From positions 806,411 through 870,410 of the forward strand of contig NZ_LFIP02000002.1 of the NCBI RefSeq assembly GCF_001189235.2: 64,000 nucleotides of DNA. The letters are read 5' to 3'. A program made the translations under genes and the position numbers. Within the stretch, counting starts at the first letter, position 1. The number at the start of each line of letters is the position of its first letter. Below the pieces are notes generated by a model. The model was not told the DNA's origin. It did not search any database and saw only the letters and a list, made by a program, of their open reading frames with translations. The DNA comes from Bradyrhizobium embrapense (GTDB lineage Bacteria > Pseudomonadota > Alphaproteobacteria > Rhizobiales > Xanthobacteraceae). Below are positions 52,732-61,021 of the stretch, piece after piece.

Positions 52732-53031
52732 ATGGCCGAACTCGACGAGATCATTCACCAGCCGCTGCGGCTGCGGATCATGGCGGCACTCAATGCGCTG
52801 CCGGCTTCGACCGGGCTGGAATTCGCCCGGCTGAAGAAGCTGACCGGCGCCACCGACGGCAATCTCGGCGCCCATATCGAGACGCTGGCGAGGGCCGGCT
52901 ATGTCGCGGTCGACAAGGCGTTCGTCGGCAAGAAGCCGCAGACCACCGTGACCGCCACCGCGGCCGGCCGCGGCGCCTTCGCCCGCCATGTCGCGACCTT
53001 GCAGGAGATCATCGCCGGCAAGCAGCCGTGA
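52732..53031 (+). CDS. winged-helix transcriptional regulator (HTH_34 type)
   Basis: 99 residues from the ATG at 52732, three bases after the previous stop. LDEIIHQPLRLRIMAALNALP, then the recognition helix LKKLTGATDGNLGAHIETLARAGYVAV and the wing KKPQTTVTATAAGRGAF, match the short MarR/ArsR-like HTH_34 group. These often sit with small membrane proteins and repress their own operon. The inverted repeat at 51576-51594 is its likely site. Confidence 0.87.
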   Translation: MAELDEIIHQPLRLRIMAALNALPASTGLEFARLKKLTGATDGNLGAHIETLARAGYVAVDKAFVGKKPQTTVTATAAGRGAFARHVATLQEIIAGKQP

Positions 53032-53130
53032 AGCCGGAATGACAGGGGAATCGGCCCGGTCGCCCCTTGCGGGCGAACGGGGATTCGTGCGACCGACACA
53101 GCTCTTGCACCCTTTTTGAGCCTGTCTCTG

Positions 53131-54408
53131 ATGAACATCCTCCTGCTCGGTTCCGGTGGCCGCGAACATGCGCTGGCGTGGAAGATCGCCGCATCTCCGC
53201 TGGTGACGAAACTGTGGTGCGCGCCGGGCAATGCCGGGATCGCGCGCGAGGCCGAATGCGTCGCGCTCGACGTCGCCGACCATGCCGCGGTCATCGAGTT
53301 CTGCCGGCGCAACGCGGTCGATCTGGTGGTGGTCGGGCCGGAGACGCCGCTCGCCGCCGGCATCGTCGACGACCTCGCCGCCGTCGGCATCAAGGCGTTC
53401 GGGCCGCGCAAGCAGGCCGCGCAGCTCGAGGGCTCCAAGGGCTTCACGAAAGACCTCTGCAGCGAGTTCGACATTCCGACCGGCGCCTATCGCCGCTTCG
53501 ACAATGCGAAGGATGCGACCGCCTATGTCCGCGCCCAGGGCGCGCCGATCGTGGTCAAGGCCGACGGGCTCGCCGCCGGCAAGGGCGTCGTGGTGGCGCA
53601 GACGCTGCCCGAAGCCGAGGCGGCGATTGCGATGATGTTCGAGGGCGCGTTCGGCTCGGCCGGCGCCGAGGTCGTGATCGAGGAATTTCTGTCGGGCCGC
53701 GAGATCAGCTTCTTCGCGCTGTGCGACGGCGAGACCGCGATCCCGCTGGCGACTGCGCAGGACCACAAGCGGGTGTTCGATCACGACAAGGGGCCGAACA
53801 CCGGCGGCATGGGCGCCTATTCGCCGACACCGTTCGTGACGCCTGAGATCCACGACCAGATCATGGCCCGGATCATCCTGCCGACGGTGGCCGGGATGAA
53901 GAGCCGCGGCACGCCGTTCAAGGGCGTGCTCTATGCCGGCGTGATGCTGACCGCGCAGGGCCCAAAGCTGTTCGAATACAATGTCCGCTTCGGCGATCCC
54001 GAGTGTCAGGTGCTGATGCTGCGGATGATGTCGGATATCGTGCCGGCGCTGCTCGCCTCGATCGACGGGCAATTGAAGAACTTCGACCTGCGCTGGTACC
54101 CGGACCCGGCGCTGACGGTGGTGATGGCGGCCAGGGGCTATCCCGGCGACTACATCAAGGGCACGCGGATCGACGGCCTCGATGACGCCGCCAAGGTCGA
54201 GGGCGTCGAGATTTTCCACGCCGGCACTGTGGCCAAGGATGGTACCATCCTCGCCAACGGCGGCCGCGTGCTGAACGTCTGCGCGATGGGCAGGACGGTC
54301 ACCGAGGCGCGCGACCGCGCCTATCAGGCCGTCGATCGGATCAAATGGCCGGAGGGTTTCTGCCGCCGCGACATCGCCTGGCAGGCGGTGGAGGCGGAAA
54401 AGGGCTAG
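53131..54408 (+). CDS. purD: phosphoribosylamine-glycine ligase PurD
   Basis: 425 residues from [20 protein letters not shown] at 53131; an upstream ATG at 53116 is in frame. The ATP-grasp enzyme shows [19 protein letters not shown], the GSKGFTKDL block, [18 protein letters not shown], and [22 protein letters not shown]. It makes GAR from phosphoribosylamine, glycine and ATP in purine synthesis. Monocistronic; a repeat element lies after the stop. Confidence 0.96.
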   Translation: MNILLLGSGGREHALAWKIAASPLVTKLWCAPGNAGIAREAECVALDVADHAAVIEFCRRNAVDLVVVGPETPLAAGIVDDLAAVGIKAFGPRKQAAQLEGSKGFTKDLCSEFDIPTGAYRRFDNAKDATAYVRAQGAPIVVKADGLAAGKGVVVAQTLPEAEAAIAMMFEGAFGSAGAEVVIEEFLSGREISFFALCDGETAIPLATAQDHKRVFDHDKGPNTGGMGAYSPTPFVTPEIHDQIMARIILPTVAGMKSRGTPFKGVLYAGVMLTAQGPKLFEYNVRFGDPECQVLMLRMMSDIVPALLASIDGQLKNFDLRWYPDPALTVVMAARGYPGDYIKGTRIDGLDDAAKVEGVEIFHAGTVAKDGTILANGGRVLNVCAMGRTVTEARDRAYQAVDRIKWPEGFCRRDIAWQAVEAEKG

Positions 54409-54428
54409 CGCGCTCCACTCGCTTCGCT

Positions 54429-54516
54429 CGTCATGCGCGGGCTCGACCCGCGCATCCATCGCCTTCGGGAAAGTCTCTTCGTGAGATGGATTGCCGGGTC
54501 AAGCCCGGCAATGACG
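54429..54516. repeat. composite palindromic repeat after purD
   Basis: CGTCATGCGCGGGCTCGACC begins it and GCCGGGTCAAGCCCGGCAAT, then GACG, ends it, each half being a hairpin, with GATCC-like CATCCATC/GAGATGGAT inside. It has the same plan as the element between groES and groEL. Confidence 0.75.
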
Positions 54517-54541
54517 ATGGGTGTTGGGACGCCGCCGCCGT

Positions 54542-55774
54542 CTACAGCAAATCCCCGCCCGCCGCGCTCGCGGTAGTGCCGTGCTCGCGGAACGCCTTGA
54601 TGACGTTCTTGCCGATCTTCCACTTGTGCACCTCGTCCGGACCGTCGACCAGCCGCTGCGAGCGCACCTGGGTGTACCATTTCGCCAGCGGCGTATCCTG
54701 GCTGAAGCCGAGCGCGCCGTGCAGCTGGATCGCGGTGTCGATCACCTTGTGCACCATATGGGCGTGGAAGATCTTGGCGATCGAGTTCTCCTGGCGGATG
54801 TCGAGGCCTTTCTCGGCCTTGTAGGCGATGTGCAGCAGCATCAGCCGGCCGATATAGAGCTCGCTCGCGCAGTCGGCGAGCATGAACTGCACCGCCTGGC
54901 GGTCGGCCAGCAACTGGCCGAAGGTCGAGCGCTTGGTGACGTGGGCGGCCGCCATGTCGAGCGCGCGCTGCGCCTTGGCGACGTTGTGCATGCCGTGGCG
55001 CAGCCGGCCATAGGCGAGGCGATGCTGGCCCATGTTGAAGCCGTTGCCCTCGCCGCCGAGCAGGTTGTCGGCCGGCACCTTGAGGTCCTTGATCTCGATC
55101 TCGGAGTGGCCGCCATGGATCACGTCGTCATGCGGTCCCTCGATCGCCATGTTGGCGACGTTGCGCTTGATGCGGTAGCCGGGGTTGGGCAACTCGACGA
55201 TGAAGGTCGAATACTGTTTGTGGCGCGGGGCGTTCGGATCGGTCTTCGCCATGACAAGCGCCATGTCGGCGACGCTCGCCGACGAGGAGAACCATTTCTC
55301 GCCGTTGAGGATGTAGTTCTCGTTGCCGTCCTTCACCGCCGTGGTCTGCATGCCGGTGGCGTCGGCGCCGGCCGCCTTCTCGGTCATCGAGAAGCAGATC
55401 CGCTTGTCGCCGTTCAAGAGGGGCTTGAGGAATTTCTCCTTCTGGTATTCCGTGCCGTGCGCCAGGATCGTCATCATCGAGGCGTCGTCCGGCCCCTGCG
55501 TGTTCATCGAGAGCGCGCCGAGCATGCTCTCGCCGAGCTCCATCTGCACCAGCGCATTCGCCAGCGGGCCGAGGCCCATACCGCCATACTCCTTCGGCAC
55601 GAACGGGCACCACAGGCCCTGCGCGCGGGCCTTCTTGCGCAGCGGTGCCAGCACCTCGGCGAGCGGCTTGGTGTCGAGTTCCTTTTCCGCCGGAATGCAC
55701 TCGTCGTGGACGAATTTGCGGACCTTCTCGCGGATCGCCTTGGCTTCGGCCGGAATCTCGAAATCGATCGACAT
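54542..55774 (-). CDS. acyl-CoA dehydrogenase family protein
   Basis: 410 residues from MSIDFEIPAEAKAIREKVRKF at 55774. CFSMTEKAAGADATGMQTTA and ILNGEKWFSSSASVADMAL are the middle-domain flavin contacts; NLLGGEGNGFNMGQHRLAYGRL begins the C-terminal helical domain. IQLHGALGFSQDTPLAKWYTQVRSQRLVDGPDEVHK is the CoA/FAD block. Close to the ACAD10/11-like group that acts on branched or hydroxylated acyl-CoA. The catalytic Glu cannot be placed with certainty. The gene is divergent from the dehalogenase gene. Confidence 0.9.
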   Translation of the reverse strand: MSIDFEIPAEAKAIREKVRKFVHDECIPAEKELDTKPLAEVLAPLRKKARAQGLWCPFVPKEYGGMGLGPLANALVQMELGESMLGALSMNTQGPDDASMMTILAHGTEYQKEKFLKPLLNGDKRICFSMTEKAAGADATGMQTTAVKDGNENYILNGEKWFSSSASVADMALVMAKTDPNAPRHKQYSTFIVELPNPGYRIKRNVANMAIEGPHDDVIHGGHSEIEIKDLKVPADNLLGGEGNGFNMGQHRLAYGRLRHGMHNVAKAQRALDMAAAHVTKRSTFGQLLADRQAVQFMLADCASELYIGRLMLLHIAYKAEKGLDIRQENSIAKIFHAHMVHKVIDTAIQLHGALGFSQDTPLAKWYTQVRSQRLVDGPDEVHKWKIGKNVIKAFREHGTTASAAGGDLL

Positions 55775-55887
55775 GGCACTTCCTCGTTTCGTGTTGTTGT
55801 TGGCAGCACCGCAGAATGGCATAAACCAGGCCGGCGGTAACGCCGAACAAAGTTTGAAGCACGGCGCACGCGACCGGGGAGCCACCG

Positions 55888-56793
55888 ATGCCTGATCTCG
55901 CTGATCTTTTTCCCGGCTATGAGTCGAAATGGATCAACACCTCGCAGGGCCGCATCTTCGCCCGCGTCGGCGGCAAGGGCCCGCCATTGCTGTTGCTGCA
56001 CGGCTTCTCCTCGACCCATGTGATGTGGCACACGGTCGCGCCGAAACTCGATGACGCATTCACGCTGATCATCGCCGACCTGCCGGGCTACGGCTGGTCC
56101 GACATGCCCGACAGCGACAAGGACCATACGCCCTATACCAAGCGGGTCTGGGCCAGGACCATGATCGAGGCGATGGAGCAGCTCGGCCATGTGCATTTCG
56201 CGCTCGCCGGTCACGACCGCGGCGGCCGGGTGTCGTACCGCCTTGCGCTCGATCATCCCGGCCGGCTGTCGAAGCTTGCGGTGCTCGATATCGCGCCGAC
56301 CTATGATTACTGGCAGAAGCTCAATCGCCTGTCGGCGCTGAAGATCTACCACTGGGCGTTCCTGGCGCAGCCCTCTCCGTTGCCGGAGACGCTGATCGCG
56401 AGCAATGGCGAATTCTTCCTCAAGGAGAAGATGGCGAGCCAGACCAGGACCAAGACGCTGGAGGCGATCGATCCGCGCGCGCTCGCGCATTACCTTGCAC
56501 CATTCCGCGATCCCGCCCGCATCCACGCGATGTGCGAGGACTACCGCGCCGGCGCCTATGCCGACTTCGAGATCGACAAGGCCGACGTCGACGCCGGCAG
56601 GAAGATCACGATCCCGATGCTGGCGCTGTGGGGCGATGCCGGCGTTGCCAGCGCGGCAACCACGCCGCTCGATACCTGGAAGACCTGGGCAACCAATGTC
56701 AGCGGCGCGCCGGTGCCGTCGGGGCATTTCCTGCCTGAGGAAGCGCCGGACGCCACGGCGAAGTTGCTGCGCGAGTTTTTCCTGGCGGGTTAG
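55888..56793 (+). CDS. fluoroacetate dehalogenase-like alpha/beta hydrolase
   Basis: 301 residues, one less than Rhodopseudomonas palustris RPA1163. Every diagnostic residue of that enzyme lies at the same number: nucleophile Asp110 (GHDRGGR), Arg111 and Arg114 for the carboxylate, Asp134 and His280 for the triad, and His155, Trp156 and Tyr219 for the fluoride pocket ([18 protein letters not shown]). The N-terminus [13 protein letters not shown] is close to RPA1163 as I remember it. It should hydrolyse fluoroacetate to glycolate. Position numbers of RPA1163 come from memory. Haloacetate dehalogenase is the broader name. Confidence 0.87.
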   Translation: MPDLADLFPGYESKWINTSQGRIFARVGGKGPPLLLLHGFSSTHVMWHTVAPKLDDAFTLIIADLPGYGWSDMPDSDKDHTPYTKRVWARTMIEAMEQLGHVHFALAGHDRGGRVSYRLALDHPGRLSKLAVLDIAPTYDYWQKLNRLSALKIYHWAFLAQPSPLPETLIASNGEFFLKEKMASQTRTKTLEAIDPRALAHYLAPFRDPARIHAMCEDYRAGAYADFEIDKADVDAGRKITIPMLALWGDAGVASAATTPLDTWKTWATNVSGAPVPSGHFLPEEAPDATAKLLREFFLAG

Positions 56794-56808
56794 CGCAAAG
56801 CGCAGGAC

Positions 56809-56882
56809 CGTCATCCTGAGGAGCGCGGAACGCGCGTCTCGAAGGATGAATCGGCCCCGCTTCGCGGCTACTCAGGATGACG
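56809..56882. repeat. CGTCATCCTGAGG intergenic repeat
   Basis: CGTCATCCTGAGGAGCGCGG at the left and CTCAGGATGACG at the right are inverted copies; CTCGAAGGATGAATCGG lies inside. I know this repeat from Bradyrhizobium relatives. Confidence 0.8.
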
Positions 56883-56903
56883 GGACTAACAGCGGAGAGC
56901 TTC

Positions 56904-56986
56904 GTAGCCCGGATGGAGCGCAGCGAAATCCGGGATTGTTTCCGTGGAGAAAGGTCCCCGGATCGCGCTGCGCCTCATCCGGGCGA
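56904..56986. repeat. GTAGCCCGGATGG intergenic repeat
   Basis: GTAGCCCGGATGGAGCGCAG at the left faces CTGCGCCTCATCCGGGCGAC at the right, with AAATCCGGGATT inside. A second, different repeat in tandem with the preceding one. Confidence 0.75.
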
Positions 56987-56994
56987 CTGGTGGC

Positions 56995-57441
56995 TCACCG
57001 CCGCTCCCCGAAGAACTCGCGCAAGAGGCGCGCCGCCTCGGTCTCGCCGACGGCGCCATAGATCTCCGGCACGTGGTGGCAGGTCGGCTGCGCGAAGAAC
57101 CGCACACCGGACTCGACTGCGCCGCCCTTGGGGTCGGCGGCGCCGTAATAGAGCCGGCGGATGCGGGCGAACGAGATCGCGCCGGCGCACATGGTGCAGG
57201 GCTCCAACGTCACGTAGAGGTCGCAATCGATCAGCCGTTCGGTGCCGATGGCATCTGCCGCCTGCCGGATTGCCAAAATCTCGGCATGGGCGGTAGGGTC
57301 GTGATCCGTCAGGGTGCGGTTGCCGGCGGCGGCGATCACCTCGTACCCGCGCACGATCACGCATCCGATCGGAACTTCGCCAGCTTTTCCGGCATTTTCG
57401 GCGGTTTTCAGCGCCAAATCCATGAAAGAAGGGGCAGACAT
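56995..57441 (-). CDS. tadA: tRNA adenosine deaminase TadA-like (CMP/dCMP deaminase fold)
   Basis: 148 residues from MSAPSFMDLALKTAENAG at 57441; an ATG at 57453 is in frame. The zinc site is HAEILAIRQ (His52, Glu54) and PCTMCAGAI (Cys82, Cys85). GCVIVRGYEVIAAAGNR and SFARIRRLYYGAADPKGGAVESG are TadA-like. TadA turns A34 of tRNA-Arg into inosine. Length and blocks fit TadA, but guanine deaminases share the fold. It is divergent from the rluB-like gene. Confidence 0.87.
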   Translation of the reverse strand: MSAPSFMDLALKTAENAGKAGEVPIGCVIVRGYEVIAAAGNRTLTDHDPTAHAEILAIRQAADAIGTERLIDCDLYVTLEPCTMCAGAISFARIRRLYYGAADPKGGAVESGVRFFAQPTCHHVPEIYGAVGETEAARLLREFFGERR

Positions 57442-57581
57442 GCCTCGTATCATCGGAAGAAACCTGCTAGTAGCGTCGCCTTCAGCAGAAGTGGATGCCG
57501 GTTTTGCGCCAGTCGCGCCCTGATGGCGCGCGTATCGCCGGTTGCCCTGCGCCCCAATTGAACCTCCAGGCGAGAACATTC

Positions 57582-59630
57582 ATGCCCCGCGACAGCGACA
57601 AAAACAACGATTCCCCGCGCGGCCGGCGGGACCGGGGCGCGCCCGGGAAGGGGCGGCCCGGTGGCTCCCGCGGATCGGACAAGCCGTTCGGCAAGCGCAG
57701 CTTTGGCGACAAGGGGGATCGCGGCAAGCGCTCGTTCGGCGACAAAGGCGAGGGCCGCTCGTTCCGCCGCCGTGAGGATGGTGATGCGCCGCGCCGCGAC
57801 TATGGCGACCGGCCGCGCTTCAAGCGTGACGACCGGGGCGGCGAGGGCGGCGGCAAGCGCTCGTTCAAGCCACGCGGCGAGCGCCGGGACTTTGAGGCAA
57901 GCGATCGTCCGCAGCGCGGCGAGCGGGGCGGCTTTCGTTCGGAGGGCCGGTCATCCGACCGCAAGTTCGGCGAGAAGCGATCCTATGGCGATCGCGAGAA
58001 GCGCCCCTATACGCCGCGCGGCGAGCGCGATGGCGAGAAGCGGACCTTTGCCCCGCGCGGCGAGCGCGCCGAACGCAAGTTCGACGACCGGAAATTTTCG
58101 CGCGGCGATCGCGACAAGACCTCGTTCCGCGATAAGGGCGAGGGCCGTCCGTTCCGCCGCCGTGAGGATGGCGATGCGCCGCGCCGCGATTTCAGCGATC
58201 GGCCGCGTTTCAAGCGCGACCGCGACTTCGAGGGCCGCGACCGCAGCGACGAGAAGCCCTGGCAGAAGCGTGATCGCAAACCGCGCGACGACCGCGGCGG
58301 TGACGAGCGCCCGCGGTTTTCGCGGTCGCGCGATGATCGCGGTGGCGACGAACGCCCGCGGTTCTCCAGGTCCCGCGACGATCGCGAGCAGGGTGATCGT
58401 CCGAAGTTCAGCCGGCCGCGCTGGAATCGCGATGACGAGAACGGCGGTCGCGACAACCGCCGGCGCGAGCGGACCGAAGGCCGCGCCGATTGGCAGGAGC
58501 ATCCGCGCAGCGAAGGCCGCTTCTCCGATCGGCCGCGCCGCGACAATGAGGATGACAGCAAGGTCTTTGCCAAGCGCCCGGCCTTCGGCGGCCGCGGCGC
58601 CTATCGCGAGCGCTCCTATGACGACCGTCGCGAGCGCCCCGAGCCCAAGCCGAAGAAATCCGGCGAGCGCATTGCCAAGGTGCTGGCACGCGCCGGTCTT
58701 GCCTCGCGCCGCGATGCCGAGGAGATCGTCACGCAGGGCCGCGTCACCGTCAACGGACGGGTGATCAACTCGCCGGCGCTCGATATCACCGACAACGATG
58801 TGGTGGCGGTCGACGGCAAGCCGTTGCCGCCGCGTGAGCGGACGCGGCTGTTCATGTATCACAAGCCGCGCGGGCTGATGACGACGCATGCCGATCCCGA
58901 GGGGCGTCCGACCGTGTTCGACAATCTGCCCGAAGGCCTGCCGCGGCTGATCTCGATCGGCCGGCTCGATTTCAACACCGAGGGCCTGTTGCTGCTGACC
59001 AATGACGGCGGGCTGGCGCGAACGCTGGAGCATCCCGACACCGGATGGCTGCGGCGCTACCGGGTGCGCGCGCATGGCGAGGTGACGCAAGCGCAGCTCG
59101 ACCAGCTCAAGGACGGCGTCGAGGTCGACGGCGTCAAATACGGGCCGATCGATGCCACGCTGGAGCGCGACCAGAGCTCCAACGTCTGGGTGGTGTTCGC
59201 GATCCGCGAGGGCAAGAACCGCGAGGTGCGCAACGTGATGGCGCATCTCGGGCTCGAGGTGAATCGGCTGATCCGGATCTCCTACGGCCCGTTCCAGCTC
59301 GGCGAGCTCGAGGAGGGCAAGGTCGAGGAGGTCAAGACGCGGGTGCTGCGCGAGCAGCTCGGCGAGAAGATCGCCAAGATCGCAGGCGCGGACTTCACGC
59401 GGCCGGAGCAGCGTGATGCCGGAGATGGCGACGATGCACCCGCCAGGAAGCCGAAGCCGAGCAAACGCGAAACGATCAACGACCGCAAGGGCCGCCGCGT
59501 GCTGGTGCAGCGCACCGGCAGCGAGGAAGCGCGCGCCCGCAACGAGGACGAGGCCAACGGCTACGGCCCGCCGCGCCGTCCCAAGCGCGGCTATCACGGC
59601 AAGCGCGATCTCAAGCCGCGCGACGAGTAA
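57582..59630 (+). CDS. rluB: RluB-type 23S rRNA pseudouridine synthase with a 355-residue disordered N-terminus
   Basis: 682 residues from MPRDSDKNNDSPRGRRDRGA at 57582. Residues 1-355 are almost all Arg, Asp, Gly, Lys, Ser and Phe, with repeats (three 15-residue copies from 58287; a 28-residue unit near 57745 and again near 58130). The catalytic part follows: S4 domain (GERIAKVLARAGLASRRDAEEIV), then GRLDFNTEGLLLLTNDGGLA with the catalytic Asp, and EGKNREVRNVMAHLGL. It makes pseudouridine in 23S rRNA. The tail has a further basic stretch. E. coli RluB is 291 residues. Confidence 0.88.
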   Translation: MPRDSDKNNDSPRGRRDRGAPGKGRPGGSRGSDKPFGKRSFGDKGDRGKRSFGDKGEGRSFRRREDGDAPRRDYGDRPRFKRDDRGGEGGGKRSFKPRGERRDFEASDRPQRGERGGFRSEGRSSDRKFGEKRSYGDREKRPYTPRGERDGEKRTFAPRGERAERKFDDRKFSRGDRDKTSFRDKGEGRPFRRREDGDAPRRDFSDRPRFKRDRDFEGRDRSDEKPWQKRDRKPRDDRGGDERPRFSRSRDDRGGDERPRFSRSRDDREQGDRPKFSRPRWNRDDENGGRDNRRRERTEGRADWQEHPRSEGRFSDRPRRDNEDDSKVFAKRPAFGGRGAYRERSYDDRRERPEPKPKKSGERIAKVLARAGLASRRDAEEIVTQGRVTVNGRVINSPALDITDNDVVAVDGKPLPPRERTRLFMYHKPRGLMTTHADPEGRPTVFDNLPEGLPRLISIGRLDFNTEGLLLLTNDGGLARTLEHPDTGWLRRYRVRAHGEVTQAQLDQLKDGVEVDGVKYGPIDATLERDQSSNVWVVFAIREGKNREVRNVMAHLGLEVNRLIRISYGPFQLGELEEGKVEEVKTRVLREQLGEKIAKIAGADFTRPEQRDAGDGDDAPARKPKPSKRETINDRKGRRVLVQRTGSEEARARNEDEANGYGPPRRPKRGYHGKRDLKPRDE

Positions 59631-59636
59631 CGGCCG

Positions 59637-60194
59637 ATGCGCGTCGTCGGGGGCAGGCTGAAGGGCCGCAATCTCGCGTCGCCGTCGGGCCGCGAGATCC
59701 GGCCGACCGCGGATCGCCTGCGCGAATCCGTGTTCAACATCCTGGTCCACGCCTACGACAATCCGATTCTGGACGCGCGGGTGCTCGATCTGTTTGCCGG
59801 CACCGGGGCGCTCGGGATCGAGGCGGCCTCGCGCGGCGCCAAGTTCACGCTGTTCGTCGACAATGGCGCCGAGGCGCGGGCGCTGCTGCGCAACAATGTC
59901 GAGGCGCTCGGCCTTGGCGGCACCACCAAGGTCTATCGCCGCGATGCCACCGATCTCGGCCCGGCGCATCCGGTCGAGCCGTTCTCGCTGGTGTTTCTCG
60001 ATCCGCCCTACGGCAAGGGTCTCGCCGACAAGGCGCTGGCCTCGCTGCGCGACGGCGGATGGCTGGCGCCGGGCGCGCTGCTCGTGGTCGAGGAGGCGAA
60101 GGCCGCGGCCTTCGCGGCTCCCAGGGGATTCGAGGAGCTCGAACGGCGCGCGTACGACGATACCGAGTTCGTGTTCCTTCGCGAAAAAGTGTAG
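59637..60194 (+). CDS. rsmD: 16S rRNA (guanine-966-N2)-methyltransferase RsmD
   Basis: 185 residues from the ATG at 59637, 6 bp after the rluB-like stop. MRVVGGRLKGRNLASPSGREIRPTADRLRESVFNIL opens RsmD; LDLFAGTGALGIEAASRGA is the AdoMet site and LVFLDPPYGKGL the catalytic DPPY. It methylates G966 of 16S rRNA. With the pseudouridine synthase it forms a two-gene rRNA-modification operon. Confidence 0.95.
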   Translation: MRVVGGRLKGRNLASPSGREIRPTADRLRESVFNILVHAYDNPILDARVLDLFAGTGALGIEAASRGAKFTLFVDNGAEARALLRNNVEALGLGGTTKVYRRDATDLGPAHPVEPFSLVFLDPPYGKGLADKALASLRDGGWLAPGALLVVEEAKAAAFAAPRGFEELERRAYDDTEFVFLREKV

Positions 60195-60293
60195 GGCGGA
60201 TCAGCGTCACGTTCATCCGCCGGCCTTATGGTTGACCCTGCGCCCAGATAATCCGGCCTTCGACTTTCTCATCGTCGTTCGCGGAGCGTGATC

Positions 60294-60914
60294 ATGGCCC
60301 AGTCTGTTGCCGTGCTTGCAAATCAGCTTGAGGCGCGCGTCAAGGCATTGCGCGGCGCGGGCGATGACGCCGCGCTGCTGGCGGCTGCGCGCGATGCCGC
60401 CGACGAGATCGCGCGCCATCCTGGAGCGCCGGACAGTGACCGGACCGAAGCGCTGAAGGTGGCCCAGCGTTTGACGTTCAACGCGGCGGCGGATTGCTGG
60501 CCGGGCTGGAGCGTCTCCGACAAGCCGATCAACCCGGATCATCTGCTGGCGGCGCGCGAGCTTGCGGAGCGCTCGCTGCGTCTCGTCGAGAGGCTCGGGT
60601 TGGAGCCGCTGCGTGTCGCAACCGGCATCTGGCTGGTGGGGGCGTTCGATCTGGCGCTGGGCCGGTACGACGAGGCGTCCCGGCTGTTCGGCGATGCGCG
60701 CGAGCAATATGGTGCAGCGGGCGCGCCCGGCCTCGTGCTGCTGGTGGACGGCTATGCCGCGATCGTCCGGCAGGTCGGCAAACGCACCGCCGATGGCGAT
60801 GATCTCGATCAGGTCTGCAAGCGGATCGGGGCAGGCGGCTTCAGGGACGGCGATGAATGGATTGCACAGTTGCGCACCGCGCTGGAGGTGTTCGCGCGCA
60901 AGAATTCGTTGTGA
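60294..60914 (+). CDS. hypothetical helical protein
   Basis: 206 residues from the ATG at 60294 (GGAG 7 bases upstream); a GTG 6 bp before is also open. It is all-helical and TPR-like (LLAARELAERSLRLVERLGLEPLRVATGIWLVGAFDLALGRYDEASRLFGDAREQYG). There is no signal peptide or membrane helix. I recognise it only as a conserved bradyrhizobial protein. It lies downstream of rsmD on the same strand, 99 bp apart. Confidence 0.65.
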   Translation: MAQSVAVLANQLEARVKALRGAGDDAALLAAARDAADEIARHPGAPDSDRTEALKVAQRLTFNAAADCWPGWSVSDKPINPDHLLAARELAERSLRLVERLGLEPLRVATGIWLVGAFDLALGRYDEASRLFGDAREQYGAAGAPGLVLLVDGYAAIVRQVGKRTADGDDLDQVCKRIGAGGFRDGDEWIAQLRTALEVFARKNSL

Positions 60915-61021
60915 GGGGTAGACTAGCGACCCCCATCCCACCGCTGTCATCACCCATGCCGTCTGTGTCGTCCCGGCGAAGGGGATGTCACACCACGCGA
61001 TGACAGCTGCGCGTGGGGCGG

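Noticed and set aside
57951..59969. 672-codon leftward open frame opposite the rluB-like gene
   Set aside because: Antisense of the Arg/Asp-rich repeats and catalytic domain; low complexity only.
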